Source: Streptococcus himalayensis
GTDB lineage: Bacteria > Bacillota > Bacilli > Lactobacillales > Streptococcaceae
Reading direction: 5' to 3'
NCBI RefSeq assembly: GCF_001708305.1
Contig: NZ_CP016953.1
Coordinates: 1,631,501-1,695,500, forward strand
DNA: 64,000 nt
Shown here: piece by piece, positions 54,299-63,397 of the stretch
How the letters are laid out: each line of letters begins with the position of its first letter
Numbering within the stretch: position 1 is the first letter of the stretch
Translations under genes and position numbers: made by a program
The notes under the pieces: generated by a model
What the model saw: the letters and a program-made list of their open reading frames with translations, nothing else
Told to the model about the DNA's origin: nothing
Database searches by the model: none

Positions 54299-55503
54299 AA
54301 TTACACCATTTGCCTTCTGAATTTCAGAAGGCTTTGCCAATTTTAGAAAAAATAAAACAGGCGGGTTATGAAGCCTATTTTGTCGGAGGGTCTGTTAGAG
54401 ATGCTCTCTTACAACGTCCGATACATGATGTGGATATAGCGACCTCTAGTTATCCTCAGGAAACCAAGAGCATTTTTGAGCGGACGGTTGATATTGGGAT
54501 TGAGCATGGAACTGTCTTGGTACTTGAAGGGGGTGGCGAATATGAAGTGACTACTTTTCGAACAGAGGATGTCTATGTAGATTACAGGCGTCCAAGTCAT
54601 GTGACCTTTGTTCGCTCGCTCGAGGAAGATTTAAAACGTAGAGATTTTACGGTCAATGCCTTTGCCCTCGATGAAACAGGACAAGTTGTGGATTTGTTCA
54701 ATGGCTTACAGGATTTGGATCAAAAATTATTACGGGCGGTTGGCAGAGCTAGTGAACGATTTAATGAAGATGCACTGCGAATTATGCGTGGATTTCGTTT
54801 TCAAGCTAGTTTAGGGTTTGATATCGAGGTGGATACACGCCAAGCTATGGAAGATTGTGCTCCGTTGCTCAGCAAGATTTCTATTGAGCGAATTTTTATC
54901 GAATTTGATAAATTGCTGCTTGCACCCTACTTCCGAAAAGGATTGAGGAGTTTTCAAGCTAGTCGAGCCTACCACTATTTGCCAGAGATGACAGAAGGCG
55001 ATACAGCCCTGACAAAGCTTTTAGAGAGTTTAGGAGAAACGTCTCAATTTTCCTCCTCTGAACAAGCTTGGGCAGCCTTGATCTTAGCAATGAACTTGCC
55101 TCAGGCACGTCCTTTTTTGAAAAAGTGGAAGACTTCCAATGATTTTCAAAAAAAAGTGGAACAGCTGGTCGAAATCTATCGTTTGCGAGACAAGGCTACT
55201 TTAGGAAAATGGGATTGTTACCGTTTTGATTTGGACTTGATGATAGAAGCAGAAGCATTGCGGCAGATGCAGGGTTTGCCGGTGGATTTTCAAGCTATCC
55301 TAGACCTTCATCAAAGCCTTTCCATCCACGACAAACAAGAGATGGCTGTGAATGGGCGCATTTTAATGATGGAATACGGATTTCAAGCAGGTCCGCAGTT
55401 GGGGCAAATCCTAAATCAAATCGAGCAAGCGATTGTTGAAGATCACTTGGAAAATCAGCCAGAAGCAATTAGAGAGTTTATAAAGGAACAAGGGTATGAG
55501 TGA
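54295..55503 (+). CDS. cca: CCA tRNA nucleotidyltransferase
   Basis: Adds or repairs the 3'-CCA of tRNAs without a template. The 402-residue class II enzyme has the catalytic loop [19 protein letters not shown] with the two metal-binding Asp, then [11 protein letters not shown] and [17 protein letters not shown]. The C-terminal half is the helical tRNA-binding body and tail. It overlaps dapB by 4 bases and the ABC-F gene by 8 bases. Confidence 0.95.
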   Translation: MKLHHLPSEFQKALPILEKIKQAGYEAYFVGGSVRDALLQRPIHDVDIATSSYPQETKSIFERTVDIGIEHGTVLVLEGGGEYEVTTFRTEDVYVDYRRPSHVTFVRSLEEDLKRRDFTVNAFALDETGQVVDLFNGLQDLDQKLLRAVGRASERFNEDALRIMRGFRFQASLGFDIEVDTRQAMEDCAPLLSKISIERIFIEFDKLLLAPYFRKGLRSFQASRAYHYLPEMTEGDTALTKLLESLGETSQFSSSEQAWAALILAMNLPQARPFLKKWKTSNDFQKKVEQLVEIYRLRDKATLGKWDCYRFDLDLMIEAEALRQMQGLPVDFQAILDLHQSLSIHDKQEMAVNGRILMMEYGFQAGPQLGQILNQIEQAIVEDHLENQPEAIREFIKEQGYE

Positions 55504-57367
55504 TTTTATAGTAGAAGAGTTGACTAAGTCTGTCGGGGATAAGACGGTCTTTCAGAAGATTTCGTTCATTATCCATGAGGCAGATCGAATTGGTCTGATT
55601 GGCGTGAATGGCACAGGCAAGACCACACTCCTTGATGTCCTATCTGGTGAGAGTGGCTTTGATGGCGATCGCTCGCCGTTTTCAGCCAAGCAGGATTACA
55701 AAATTGCCTATCTGACGCAGGAACCTTCTTTTGAGGATGACAAAACCGTCTTGGATACGGTTCTATCTTCTCAATTACGAGAAATGGTCTTGATTCGTGA
55801 GTACGAATTGTTATTGGCGAACTATGTGGAAGAAAGTCAGACACGCTTAGAAAAAGTGATGGCAGAGATGGATTCGCTCAACGCCTGGGCGATTGAAAAT
55901 CAAGTCAAGACTGTGCTTAGCCAATTGGGCATTCGGGATTTAACAGCTAAGGTCGGACAGTTATCTGGCGGACTTAGAAGACGTGTGCAATTAGCCCAAG
56001 TTCTACTTGGAGATGCGGATTTATTACTGCTCGATGAACCGACCAACCATTTGGATATTGCAAGCATTGAATGGCTGACAAATTTCCTTAAAAATACGAA
56101 GAAAAGTGTGCTATTTATTACCCACGACCGTTATTTCTTGGACCAAGTTTCAACCCGTATTTTTGAGCTGGATAGGGGAAACTTGATCGAGTACCAAGGA
56201 AATTATCAGGACTATGTTCGATTAAAAGCAGAACAAGATGAGCGAGATGCTGCCCTCCTGCATAAAAAAGAAAAGCTCTATAAGCAAGAATTGGAGTGGA
56301 TGCGCAGGCAGCCGCAGGCCCGCGCTACCAAGCAAGAAGCACGGATCAATCGTTTTCACAATTTGAAACAAGAAGTGGCTCAAAAAGAAACGGCTAGTCA
56401 ATTGGAGATGAATTTTGAAACCAGTCGTATTGGGAAAAAAGTGATTGAGTTTCAGGATGTGACTTTTGGCTTTGATGATCAGCCTTTGCTGGAGAATTTT
56501 TCTCTATTGATTCAAGGCAAGGATCGGATTGGGATTGTAGGGGATAATGGTGTTGGCAAATCTACCTTGCTAAACCTAATCGCAGGGAGCTTAGAGGCTC
56601 AAACAGGAAAGGTAGTGATTGGAGAAACCGTTCGGGTGGCCTATTTCTCTCAAAAAGTAGAAGGGTTAGATCAGTCTAAGCGGGTGATTAACTACCTACA
56701 AGAAATTGCCGAAGAGGTCAAAACCAGTGTTGGAACGACTAGCGTTGCAGAATTATTAGAACAATTTCTTTTTCCGCGTTCCATGCATGGAACCTTGATT
56801 GAAAAGCTCTCAGGAGGAGAGAAAAAACGGCTGTATTTACTGAAGCTCCTCTTAGAAAAACCCAATGTTTTACTTCTGGATGAGCCGACCAATGATTTGG
56901 ATATTGCAACCTTGACGGTGTTAGAGCATTTCTTGCAAACTTTTGCTGGACCTGTGATTACTGTAAGTCATGACCGCTACTTCCTTGATAAGGTCGCAGA
57001 TAAAATCCTTGCCTTTGAAGAAGGCAAGATTCGCACCTTCTTTGGTAATTATACGGATTATTTAGATGAAAAATCCTTTGCATTGGAAAAAGCAAAGCAA
57101 AAGGAAAAGACCAGTAAAGAAAAGACTATCAAGGTCCGTGAAGAGAAGAAACGGATGACTTATCTTGAGAAACAAGAATGGGAAACCTTAGAGTCTGTAA
57201 TTGAAGAAATCGAGAATAGAATTACGCAGATTGAGGGTGAGATGGTAGAAAATGGGTTTGATTTTTCAAAATTGTCTCTTCTTCAGAAAGAATTGGAAGA
57301 GAAAAATGAAGAATTACTTCAGAGATACGAACGCTATGAATATCTGAGTGAGTTGAGTGAGGGGTAG
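55496..57367 (+). CDS. ABC-F family ATP-binding protein
   Basis: A 623-residue protein with two ABC ATPase domains and no membrane segments, so a ribosome-acting ABC-F rather than a transporter. Domain 1: GVNGTGKTT, then LSGGLRRR and [10 protein letters not shown]. Domain 2: [18 protein letters not shown] and [11 protein letters not shown] charged inter-domain linker (about 240-315) and a coiled-coil C-terminal tail (about 535-623) suggest the Uup-like group. Not one of the named antibiotic-resistance ABC-F types as far as I can see. Last gene of the operon. Confidence 0.88.
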   Translation: MSDFIVEELTKSVGDKTVFQKISFIIHEADRIGLIGVNGTGKTTLLDVLSGESGFDGDRSPFSAKQDYKIAYLTQEPSFEDDKTVLDTVLSSQLREMVLIREYELLLANYVEESQTRLEKVMAEMDSLNAWAIENQVKTVLSQLGIRDLTAKVGQLSGGLRRRVQLAQVLLGDADLLLLDEPTNHLDIASIEWLTNFLKNTKKSVLFITHDRYFLDQVSTRIFELDRGNLIEYQGNYQDYVRLKAEQDERDAALLHKKEKLYKQELEWMRRQPQARATKQEARINRFHNLKQEVAQKETASQLEMNFETSRIGKKVIEFQDVTFGFDDQPLLENFSLLIQGKDRIGIVGDNGVGKSTLLNLIAGSLEAQTGKVVIGETVRVAYFSQKVEGLDQSKRVINYLQEIAEEVKTSVGTTSVAELLEQFLFPRSMHGTLIEKLSGGEKKRLYLLKLLLEKPNVLLLDEPTNDLDIATLTVLEHFLQTFAGPVITVSHDRYFLDKVADKILAFEEGKIRTFFGNYTDYLDEKSFALEKAKQKEKTSKEKTIKVREEKKRMTYLEKQEWETLESVIEEIENRITQIEGEMVENGFDFSKLSLLQKELEEKNEELLQRYERYEYLSELSEG

Positions 57368-57997
57368 TCTTGATGATAAGATAGTTTTTGGGCATCCATT
57401 TTCTACCTTTATTGAGGAAGCTACCTAACTCTCTACCTTGCTTTGAGCTGGCTCATTGCTCGAGCAGTATTTAGCTTGTACGTTTACTTTCGTCCTCCAC
57501 GAGAACATTGAGGGACGTGGGATGTTAGAAGCTGTATGCATAATGTTGTAAGATCTTTAAAAGATGACAAATTTATGACAATTTCACAAAAACAATCTCT
57601 AATGATACTGACTTTTCAATATCCTAGAAAGCTAAATTTTCGAAATGATCACACACTCGTTTTATTTAAAAATCCTGTGATGGTGTAAATACAGGTTCTT
57701 AGAGTTGCGATTTGAACTACAGTTGCACGTTGGCTTGCCAATTGTCTGACTGCTAGCTTTAGCTATATGGTTAGCTGGTAAGGCTCTTGTAGGACTTGTA
57801 TGTTCTTATCAATGATGTCCATTTGTATCACGCAGTTCCAATCGCTTGGTTAGGACATTCTTAGCTGGATTAGAGGCTATACTTTCATCCTTTGCTTGCA
57901 AGTATAGCTGCGGCCTATTTTTTGGTAACTTTCCTTTTATACCTAGGCATTTGATGCTTTGTTCAATTCATCAAGGATTTCTTAAAAGATTAGTTTA
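57368..57997. other. 630-bp degraded non-coding region
   Basis: No intact gene is visible. Both strands hold short broken frames; on the minus strand between about 57960 and 57680 some pieces look protein-like but are cut by several stops and frame changes, suggesting an old pseudogene. A hairpin (CTATACTT with AAGTATAG) at about 57879-57909 is followed by GCGGCCTATTTTTT. An intact ISL3 element is inserted at the right edge. Confidence 0.45.
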
Positions 57998-59411
57998 GGC
58001 TCTTTGTCAACTGTAGTGGGTAGATGTCAGCTAACATCTAGAGAGGACCAACTTGGTCTTCTCTTTTTTGATGTTTAAGGCAATCAAAATCCGCTTTTTG
58101 AAGTTTTCAAAGTTCCTGAAACCAAAGGCATTTCGTTTAATGACTTTGATAAGATTATTGGTAGCTTCCAATTTAGCGTTGGAATAAGGCAATTCCAAGG
58201 CGTTTAAAACCTTGTCCTTATCCTTTAGAAACGTCTTAAATACCGTCTGGAAAATAGGGTTAACAGTGGCTATTTCTTGTTCAATTAGGTCAAAGAAATG
58301 ATCTGAGTTCTTCTCTTGGAAATGGAATAAAAGAAGTTGATAGAGTTCATAATGTTGTCGTAACTCATCTGAGTAGGATAGGAGCTTGTCTAAGATTTCC
58401 TTATTGGTCAAATGCATGCGAAATGTAGGGCGATAAAACCGTTTATCACTGAGTTTACGGCTATCTTGTTGTACCAGTTTCCAGTAGCGTTTTAAGACAC
58501 GGTATTCCTGGGATTTTCTATCGAATTGATTCATGATTTGTATGCGGACACGGTTCATAGCACGGCTGAGATGTTGCACAACGTGGAAACGATCAAGCAC
58601 GATTTTAGCATGAGGAAAAAGTTGTTTGGCTAGTTGATAGTAAGGGCTAAACATGTCCATAGTGATGAATTTAACGCGGTTTCTGACCTGTCTAGGGTAT
58701 CTCAGAAAGTGATTTCGGATGGTTGCTTGCGTTCTTCCATCAAGGATAGCGATGATGTTATTTGTGTCAAAATCTTGAGCGATAAAGCTCATTTTCCCTT
58801 TCTTGAAGGCATACTCATCCCAGGACATGACTTCTGGAAGCTTAGCCCAATCCGTTTCAAACTTAAACTCATTGAGTTTTCGAATAACTGTAGATGTTGA
58901 AATGGAGAGTCTGTGTGCGATATGTGTCATTGCTTGCTTTTCGATGAGTAATTGTGCGATTTTCTGGTTGACAGCGACAGAGATTTGATGGTTCTTCTTA
59001 ACAATAGGAGTTTCAGCGACCGCTATTTTCCCACAGTCTTTGCACTTGAAACGACGCTTTCGAAGGCGGATAAGTAGCGGGTAGCCAGCAGTTTCTAAGT
59101 AGGGGATTTTAGAGGCTTTCTGGAAGTCGTACTTAGCCATTTGTCCCTTGCAGGAAGAGCATTTAGGGGCTGTGTAATCCAAGTGACCGTGGAGTTCTAA
59201 GTGTGTTCCCATGTCGCATTCATTAGTGATCGTGATATTTTTGTCTTTCATTTTGAGAAAATTTGTGATAAGATTTAGTTGTTCCATATGAGTCTTTCTA
59301 AATGATGGTTTTATCGCTTTTCATTATAGGTCATATGGGACTTTTTTTCTACACTGAAAAAGGCTCCATAATCTCTACAGTGGATTTACCCACTACAGAT
59401 ATTATAGAGCC
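57998..59411 (-). mobile_element. intact ISL3-family insertion sequence
   Basis: 1414 bp. The terminal inverted repeats GGCTCTTTGTCAACTGTAGT and GGCTCTATAATATCTGTAGT continue with GGGT on both sides (19 of 24 bases overall). The element is flanked by an 8-bp direct repeat TTAGTTTA (57990-57997 and 59412-59419), the size expected for ISL3 elements. One full transposase gene lies inside. The right end is also half of a long palindrome (59362-59411). Confidence 0.92.
58031..59287 (-). CDS. ISL3 family transposase (IS1167-like)
   Basis: A 418-residue DDE transposase. The N-terminus has zinc-finger Cys pairs (CSSCKGQMAKY and CKDCGKIAV), followed by a helix-turn-helix (THIAHRLSISTSTVIRKLNEF). The catalytic core includes VMSWDEYAFKKG and FITMDMFSPYYQLAKQLFP with the Asp residues, FHVVQHLSRAMNR, and the Glu of SNAKLEATNNLIKVIKR, closing with the ISL3 mark NAFGFRNFENFKKRI. 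No frameshift, so it is probably active. It most resembles IS1167 of pneumococcus. Confidence 0.93.
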   Translation of the reverse strand: MEQLNLITNFLKMKDKNITITNECDMGTHLELHGHLDYTAPKCSSCKGQMAKYDFQKASKIPYLETAGYPLLIRLRKRRFKCKDCGKIAVAETPIVKKNHQISVAVNQKIAQLLIEKQAMTHIAHRLSISTSTVIRKLNEFKFETDWAKLPEVMSWDEYAFKKGKMSFIAQDFDTNNIIAILDGRTQATIRNHFLRYPRQVRNRVKFITMDMFSPYYQLAKQLFPHAKIVLDRFHVVQHLSRAMNRVRIQIMNQFDRKSQEYRVLKRYWKLVQQDSRKLSDKRFYRPTFRMHLTNKEILDKLLSYSDELRQHYELYQLLLFHFQEKNSDHFFDLIEQEIATVNPIFQTVFKTFLKDKDKVLNALELPYSNAKLEATNNLIKVIKRNAFGFRNFENFKKRILIALNIKKEKTKLVLSRC

Positions 59412-59478
59412 TTAGTTTATGGACTAGTCTTTTTTCTATCTTTTTTTATAAAATGTAGTGCAAACCTTTGCAATGTGG

Positions 59479-59484
59479 TATAAT
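59479..59484 (+). promoter_or_regulatory. glcK extended -10
   Basis: TGG-TATAAT, 33 bp before the glucokinase start and about 68 bp from the ISL3 end. No good -35 is seen. Confidence 0.6.
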
Positions 59485-59516
59485 AAGGCTAAGTAATATT
59501 TTATGAGGTGTATCTT

Positions 59517-60476
59517 ATGGAAAAAAAGATTATCGGTATTGACCTTGGTGGAACATCTATTAAATTTGCAATTTTGACGCAAGCAGGTGAGATTCAACAT
59601 AAGTGGTCTATTGCGACGACAATTTTGGATGAGGGGAGCCATATTGTACCTGATATGATTGCTTCCATCAAGCACCAAATGGAGTTGTTAGGACTTTCAG
59701 CTGAGAATTTCCTCGGCATTGGAATGGGTTCTCCTGGTGTGGTAGATCGCCAAGAAGGTACCGTTGTCGGTGCTTATAATCTCAACTGGAAAACGAAACA
59801 AGCAGTCAAAAAACAAATCGAATCGGCGATTGGTATTCCGTTCTTCATTGACAATGACGCAAACGTGGCAGCCCTTGGTGAGCAATGGGTTGGTGCTGGT
59901 GGCAACCACCCAGATGTCGTTTTTGTAACACTCGGCACTGGTGTAGGTGGTGGTGTAATTGCAGATGGCCATTTAATTCACGGAATTGCTGGCGGAGCAG
60001 GGGAATTGGGGCATATCGTAGTTGACTTTGACCAACCAATTGCTTGTACTTGTGGCAAAAAAGGCTGTCTAGAAACCGTTGCTTCAGCGACTGGGATTGT
60101 GAATTTAACTCGTCGTTATGCAGAAAGCTATGCTGGTGATGCAGCCTTGAAGGCTTTGATTGACGATGGTCAGGAAGTCACAGCAAAAGTAGTCTTTGAC
60201 CATGCGAAAGAAGGAGATGAGCTAGGGATGATTGTGTATAAAAATTTCTCTCGCTATCTAGGGACTGCTTGTGCCAATATTGCTAATATCTTAAATCCAT
60301 CGACGATTGTTATCGGTGGTGGCGTATCTGCAGCAGGAGATTTCTTGTTGGAAGGCCTTCAAGAAGTCTTTAATACCCATGCCTTTCCTCAAATTGCTAA
60401 ATCGACTCAATTAGCCTTGGCAGATCTCGGCAACGACGCAGGGGTTATCGGAGCAGCATCGCTTGTGTTGAAATAA
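59517..60476 (+). CDS. glcK: ROK family glucokinase
   Basis: Phosphorylates free glucose with ATP. The 319-residue protein has the phosphate-1 loop IGIDLGGTSIKFAIL, the sugar-binding and catalytic NDANVAALGEQWVG, the ELGHIVV strand and the ROK zinc motif CTCGKKGCLE (about residues 178-187). Length and motifs fit streptococcal glucokinase rather than ROK repressors, as no DNA-binding domain precedes it. I start at ATG 59517 with GAGG 9 bases upstream. It follows a recent ISL3 insertion and ends in a terminator. Confidence 0.94.
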   Translation: MEKKIIGIDLGGTSIKFAILTQAGEIQHKWSIATTILDEGSHIVPDMIASIKHQMELLGLSAENFLGIGMGSPGVVDRQEGTVVGAYNLNWKTKQAVKKQIESAIGIPFFIDNDANVAALGEQWVGAGGNHPDVVFVTLGTGVGGGVIADGHLIHGIAGGAGELGHIVVDFDQPIACTCGKKGCLETVASATGIVNLTRRYAESYAGDAALKALIDDGQEVTAKVVFDHAKEGDELGMIVYKNFSRYLGTACANIANILNPSTIVIGGGVSAAGDFLLEGLQEVFNTHAFPQIAKSTQLALADLGNDAGVIGAASLVLK

Positions 60477-60481
60477 TTTTA

Positions 60482-60530
60482 AGTGAGGAAGAGCCATGAT
60501 GTTGAAAGCATGCTCCCCTCACTTTTTTGC
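60482..60530 (+). terminator. terminator of glcK
   Basis: AGTGAGG and CCTCACT enclose a 27-base loop and are followed by TTTTT. Confidence 0.7.
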
Positions 60531-60564
60531 TTTTATTTGTTCATTCTAAGAGAGTAGCCAATTG

Positions 60565-60777
60565 ATACTCTTTAAAAATCAAAATCTGACTAGGCAATCG
60601 CAGGTAGAACTAGAGCTCAGCAAGGTGAGTAAATACTCAATGAAAATCAAAGTTCGTGATTTTGCGACTTTCTTAGTCCACTTCATTTCATAGTAAAAAT
60701 ATTTTTTTATACATGTAATAACTATTTTTGAAATTAAATGAGTATAACGACATCAGATTTTGATTTTTGACGAGTAT
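60565..60777. repeat. MITE-like element, family A, copy 3, interrupted by a family B element
   Basis: Outer ends are inverted: ATACTCTTTAAAAATCAAAA on the left and, as reverse complement, ATACTCGTCAAAAATCAAAA on the right. The left interior (TCTGACTAGGCA, CAGGTAGAACTAGAGCTC, CAAGGTGAGT) matches the copy at 17397-17501, then stops at 60633. The right part resumes at about 60746. The interior is a separate inverted-repeat element (60634-60745). Confidence 0.7.
60634..60745 (-). repeat. MITE-like element, family B, copy 3, nested in family A
   Basis: 112 bp bounded by ATACTCAATGAAAATCAAAG and, inverted, ATACTCATTTAATTTCAAAA. The right 24 bases equal those of the copy at 48154-48177, and its interior (TTTCTTAGTCCACTTCATTT) aligns with the other two copies. 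The left end is, as I recall, the end of pneumococcal RUP/IS630-Spn1 elements. The remaining part of this 584-bp gap (60778-61060) holds a hairpin (60797-60826) and the ciaR promoter. Confidence 0.65.
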
Positions 60778-60994
60778 GACTTGAATGTTGCTTCGATTTA
60801 GCTAGTTTTAAGCAAAAACAGCTAAACTAAGAAGAGATAGAAAATCATGTATGGAAAAAGACAAGCAGATGCTGATGGACAATGCTTTTTTGGATGCTCG
60901 ATCTTGTCGATAGACGATGAGTAGCCATGTTCTTTGATGGTGATGATTACAGAGTGATTGCTTGATAAATAACCAAAATGATGGGGAATCATGG

Positions 60995-61000
60995 TATAAT
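60995..61000 (+). promoter_or_regulatory. ciaRH extended -10
   Basis: TGG-TATAAT, 61 bp before ciaR. No good -35. No tandem TTTAAG CiaR repeat is obvious here. Confidence 0.55.
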
Positions 61001-61060
61001 AGAGAAAAAGCCGAATAAGTTATCATCTGATGTCTGATGATGGTAGGAGGAAATGGAGCA

Positions 61061-61735
61061 ATGATAAAAATTCTCTTGGTAGAGGACGACCTAGGTTTGT
61101 CCAATTCTGTGTTTGATTTTTTAGACGATTTTGCGGATGTCATGCAGGTTTTCGATGGAGAAGAAGGCTTGTATGAGGCCGAAAGTGGCGTCTATGATTT
61201 GATTTTACTAGACTTGATGTTGCCAGAAAAAGATGGTTTTCAAGTCTTAAAAGAATTGCGGGAAAAGGGGAGTACAACTCCTGTCTTAATCATGACCGCA
61301 AAGGAAAGTTTGAATGACAAGGGACATGGATTTGAGCTTGGAGCTGATGATTACCTGACCAAACCCTTTTATTTAGAAGAGTTGAAAATGCGAATCCAGG
61401 CACTTTTGAAACGCTCTGGAAAATTCAATGAAAATACCTTGTCTTATGGGGATATTCGTATCAATTTAGCCACAAATACAACCTTGATCAAGGATAATCC
61501 AGTTGAATTATTGGGGAAAGAGTTTGATTTATTGGTCTATTTCTTGCAAAATCAAAATGTCATTTTGCCCAAAACTCAGATTTTTGATCGTTTGTGGGGA
61601 TTTGACAGCGATACGACTATTTCGGTTGTAGAGGTCTATGTGTCGAAAATTCGAAAGAAATTGAAAGGGACGGCTTTTGCGAACAATTTGCACACCCTTC
61701 GCAGTGTCGGATATATATTAAAAGATGCTGAATAA
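61061..61735 (+). CDS. ciaR: response regulator CiaR
   Basis: OmpR-type regulator of the streptococcal CiaRH system, which controls competence, wall stress, beta-lactam tolerance and a set of small RNAs. The 224-residue protein has the acidic pair VEDD at 8-10, the phospho-acceptor Asp51 in [11 protein letters not shown], the Lys of YLTKPF around 101-106, and a C-terminal winged helix ([19 protein letters not shown] to GYILKDAE). The sequence is near that of pneumococcal CiaR as I remember it. Start ATG 61061; overlaps ciaH by 11 bases. Confidence 0.95.
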   Translation: MIKILLVEDDLGLSNSVFDFLDDFADVMQVFDGEEGLYEAESGVYDLILLDLMLPEKDGFQVLKELREKGSTTPVLIMTAKESLNDKGHGFELGADDYLTKPFYLEELKMRIQALLKRSGKFNENTLSYGDIRINLATNTTLIKDNPVELLGKEFDLLVYFLQNQNVILPKTQIFDRLWGFDSDTTISVVEVYVSKIRKKLKGTAFANNLHTLRSVGYILKDAE

Positions 61736-63050
61736 GTTTAAAACAACCTGGTATTCGGATAATTTTAGCTATTTTTTGAGAAATTTTGGCGTCTTTACCC
61801 TGATTTTCTCAGCCATGACCCTGATTATTTTACAGGTCATGCGATCTAGTTTGTATGTCTCTGTCGATAATAAAATTACAGAATTGAGCCAAAAGCCTAG
61901 TTCAGTCATTAACATGGTTCTCCGAAGAGAAGAAGTCAATTTTGCTAAGGATTTGCAAGGTTATCAGGTAGATGAATCCGATTTGCTGGATGTCAGTGCG
62001 AATACAGAGGTGATTTTATTTAACAAGGATTATGAAGCCATTACCACAGGGGATAATTTTCTGGGTTTGAATAATCTCGCTTTTGATAAGCGACAAATGA
62101 ATCGCATTCGTCAAGTTCAAGTGAAAAATGGTTACGGTGGAGAAGAAACCTATCGGATGATGGTCTTTCCTTGCCAAGACGCTAAAGGCAGTCTCGTGAA
62201 GTATGCGGCCATTTTCATCAATACGAGCCAGTTGGAGCAAGCCAATTTAAGCCATGAACAAGTCGTCATTATGGTAATGGTAAGTTTTTGGCTGTTATCT
62301 GTGGTTGCAAGTATCTATTTAGCCAGCGTCAGTGTCAAGCCTCTTTTGGAGAGTATGCAAAAGCAGAAATCCTTTGTTGAAAATGCCAGTCATGAATTAC
62401 GAACTCCTTTAGCAGTTCTTCAAAATCGCTTGGAAACCCTTTTTAGAAAGCCAGAAGCGACCATTATGGATTCTAGCGAGAGCATTGCCTCAAGCCTTGA
62501 AGAAGTTCGAAATATGCGAATGCTGACGACTAATCTGCTCAATCTCGCCCGTCGAGATGATGGAATCACGCCAGAAATTGTGGATGTCGATCAAAATTTC
62601 TTTAACACGACCTTTACCAATTATGAAATGATTGCAACGGAAAATGGAAAAACTTTTCGGTTTCAAAATAAGATTTTCCGAACGATTCGAACCGATAAGA
62701 CCCTACTCAAGCAGTTGATGACCATTTTATTTGACAATGCCATTAAATATACGGATGAGGATGGCGAAATTGAATTGACTGTTTCGGCCAATGATCGCAC
62801 CCTTTTTCTGACAGTGGAAGACAATGGGGCGGGCATCCGAAATGAGGATAAGAAAAGAGTATTTGACCGCTTTTATCGGATTGATAAGGCGAGAACTCGT
62901 CAAAAAGGTGGTTTTGGATTAGGCTTATCCTTGGCCAAGCAAATCGTTGAAGCCCTCAAAGGGACCATTACGGTGAAAGATAATAAACCTCGCGGAACCA
63001 TTTTTGAAGTAAAAATCGCTATTAAAACGGATAATAAAAAAAAGAAATAA
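61725..63050 (+). CDS. ciaH: sensor histidine kinase CiaH
   Basis: Membrane sensor partner of CiaR. The 441-residue protein has TM1 (about 21-41), an extracellular sensor of about 140 residues, TM2 (about 179-201), a short linker, and the kinase core: His223 in [18 protein letters not shown] box [13 protein letters not shown]1 VEDNGAGI, F box FDRFYRID and G2 [14 protein letters not shown]. Length is normal. It is translated by coupling to ciaR. Confidence 0.95.
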   Translation: MLNKFKTTWYSDNFSYFLRNFGVFTLIFSAMTLIILQVMRSSLYVSVDNKITELSQKPSSVINMVLRREEVNFAKDLQGYQVDESDLLDVSANTEVILFNKDYEAITTGDNFLGLNNLAFDKRQMNRIRQVQVKNGYGGEETYRMMVFPCQDAKGSLVKYAAIFINTSQLEQANLSHEQVVIMVMVSFWLLSVVASIYLASVSVKPLLESMQKQKSFVENASHELRTPLAVLQNRLETLFRKPEATIMDSSESIASSLEEVRNMRMLTTNLLNLARRDDGITPEIVDVDQNFFNTTFTNYEMIATENGKTFRFQNKIFRTIRTDKTLLKQLMTILFDNAIKYTDEDGEIELTVSANDRTLFLTVEDNGAGIRNEDKKRVFDRFYRIDKARTRQKGGFGLGLSLAKQIVEALKGTITVKDNKPRGTIFEVKIAIKTDNKKKK

Positions 63051-63071
63051 AGACAATGACTTTATTTCTTT
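63041..63071 (+). terminator. AT-rich hairpin at the end of ciaH
   Basis: AAAGAAATAAAG and CTTTATTTCTTT form a 12-bp perfect stem with a 7-base loop overlapping the ciaH stop. The T-rich arm may act as terminator, though no T-run follows. Confidence 0.55.
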
Positions 63072-63281
63072 CCAGTTTACTTGGTCTCTTATATCGAAAC
63101 AGCACACTTACCCGTTGCGAAAATTGAGTCCTATCTTCACCATCGCTTTTCTGACAAACGATTAGAACTATCTGTTTTATCTCCAAATGGCCAAGAAGTA
63201 GCGGTCAAGGAATGGTTTTTAGTTTCCTTAGAAGAGATTGAGCAGGCTGTAGAGGACTTAAAAAAGGCCATCAGTAGATAG
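63060..63281 (+). pseudogene. fragment resembling the C-terminal part of a GIY-YIG/T5orf172-type protein
   Basis: An open frame without a usable start: the first possible codon is TTG at 63081 and no Shine-Dalgarno precedes it; the frame opens after a stop at 63057. The product includes VSYIETAHLPVAKIESYLHH and KEWFLVSLEEIEQAVEDLKK, a pattern like the C-terminal half of Mug113/T5orf172 (GIY-YIG superfamily) proteins. The N-terminal catalytic part is absent. It probably is a remnant, perhaps still transcribed from ciaRH. Confidence 0.45.
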
Positions 63282-63310
63282 GCTCAGTCTAATTTCAAAT
63301 TCTAAAAAAT

Positions 63311-63355
63311 AACCCCCTGTAAAATCTCCATAAAATGAGAATATTGCAGGGGGTT
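63311..63355. terminator. bidirectional terminator between ciaRH and the amylase gene
   Basis: AACCCCCTG and CAGGGGGTT form a 9-bp stem with further pairing inside. On the minus strand it is followed by TATTTTTTAG, so it ends the amylase transcript; it can also stop rightward reading. Confidence 0.8.
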
Positions 63356-63397
63356 AGATAGTTTTGTTTAAAGGAATTGAGGCTTTTTTATAGCCTA

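Noticed and set aside
60479..60484. TTTAAG upstream of ciaR as a CiaR site
   Set aside because: The known site is a direct repeat TTTAAG-N5-TTTAAG; the second half is missing here and at 60807.
60808..61143. 111-codon minus-strand open frame upstream of ciaR
   Set aside because: Overlaps the ciaR promoter and start; Ser-rich with no family features.
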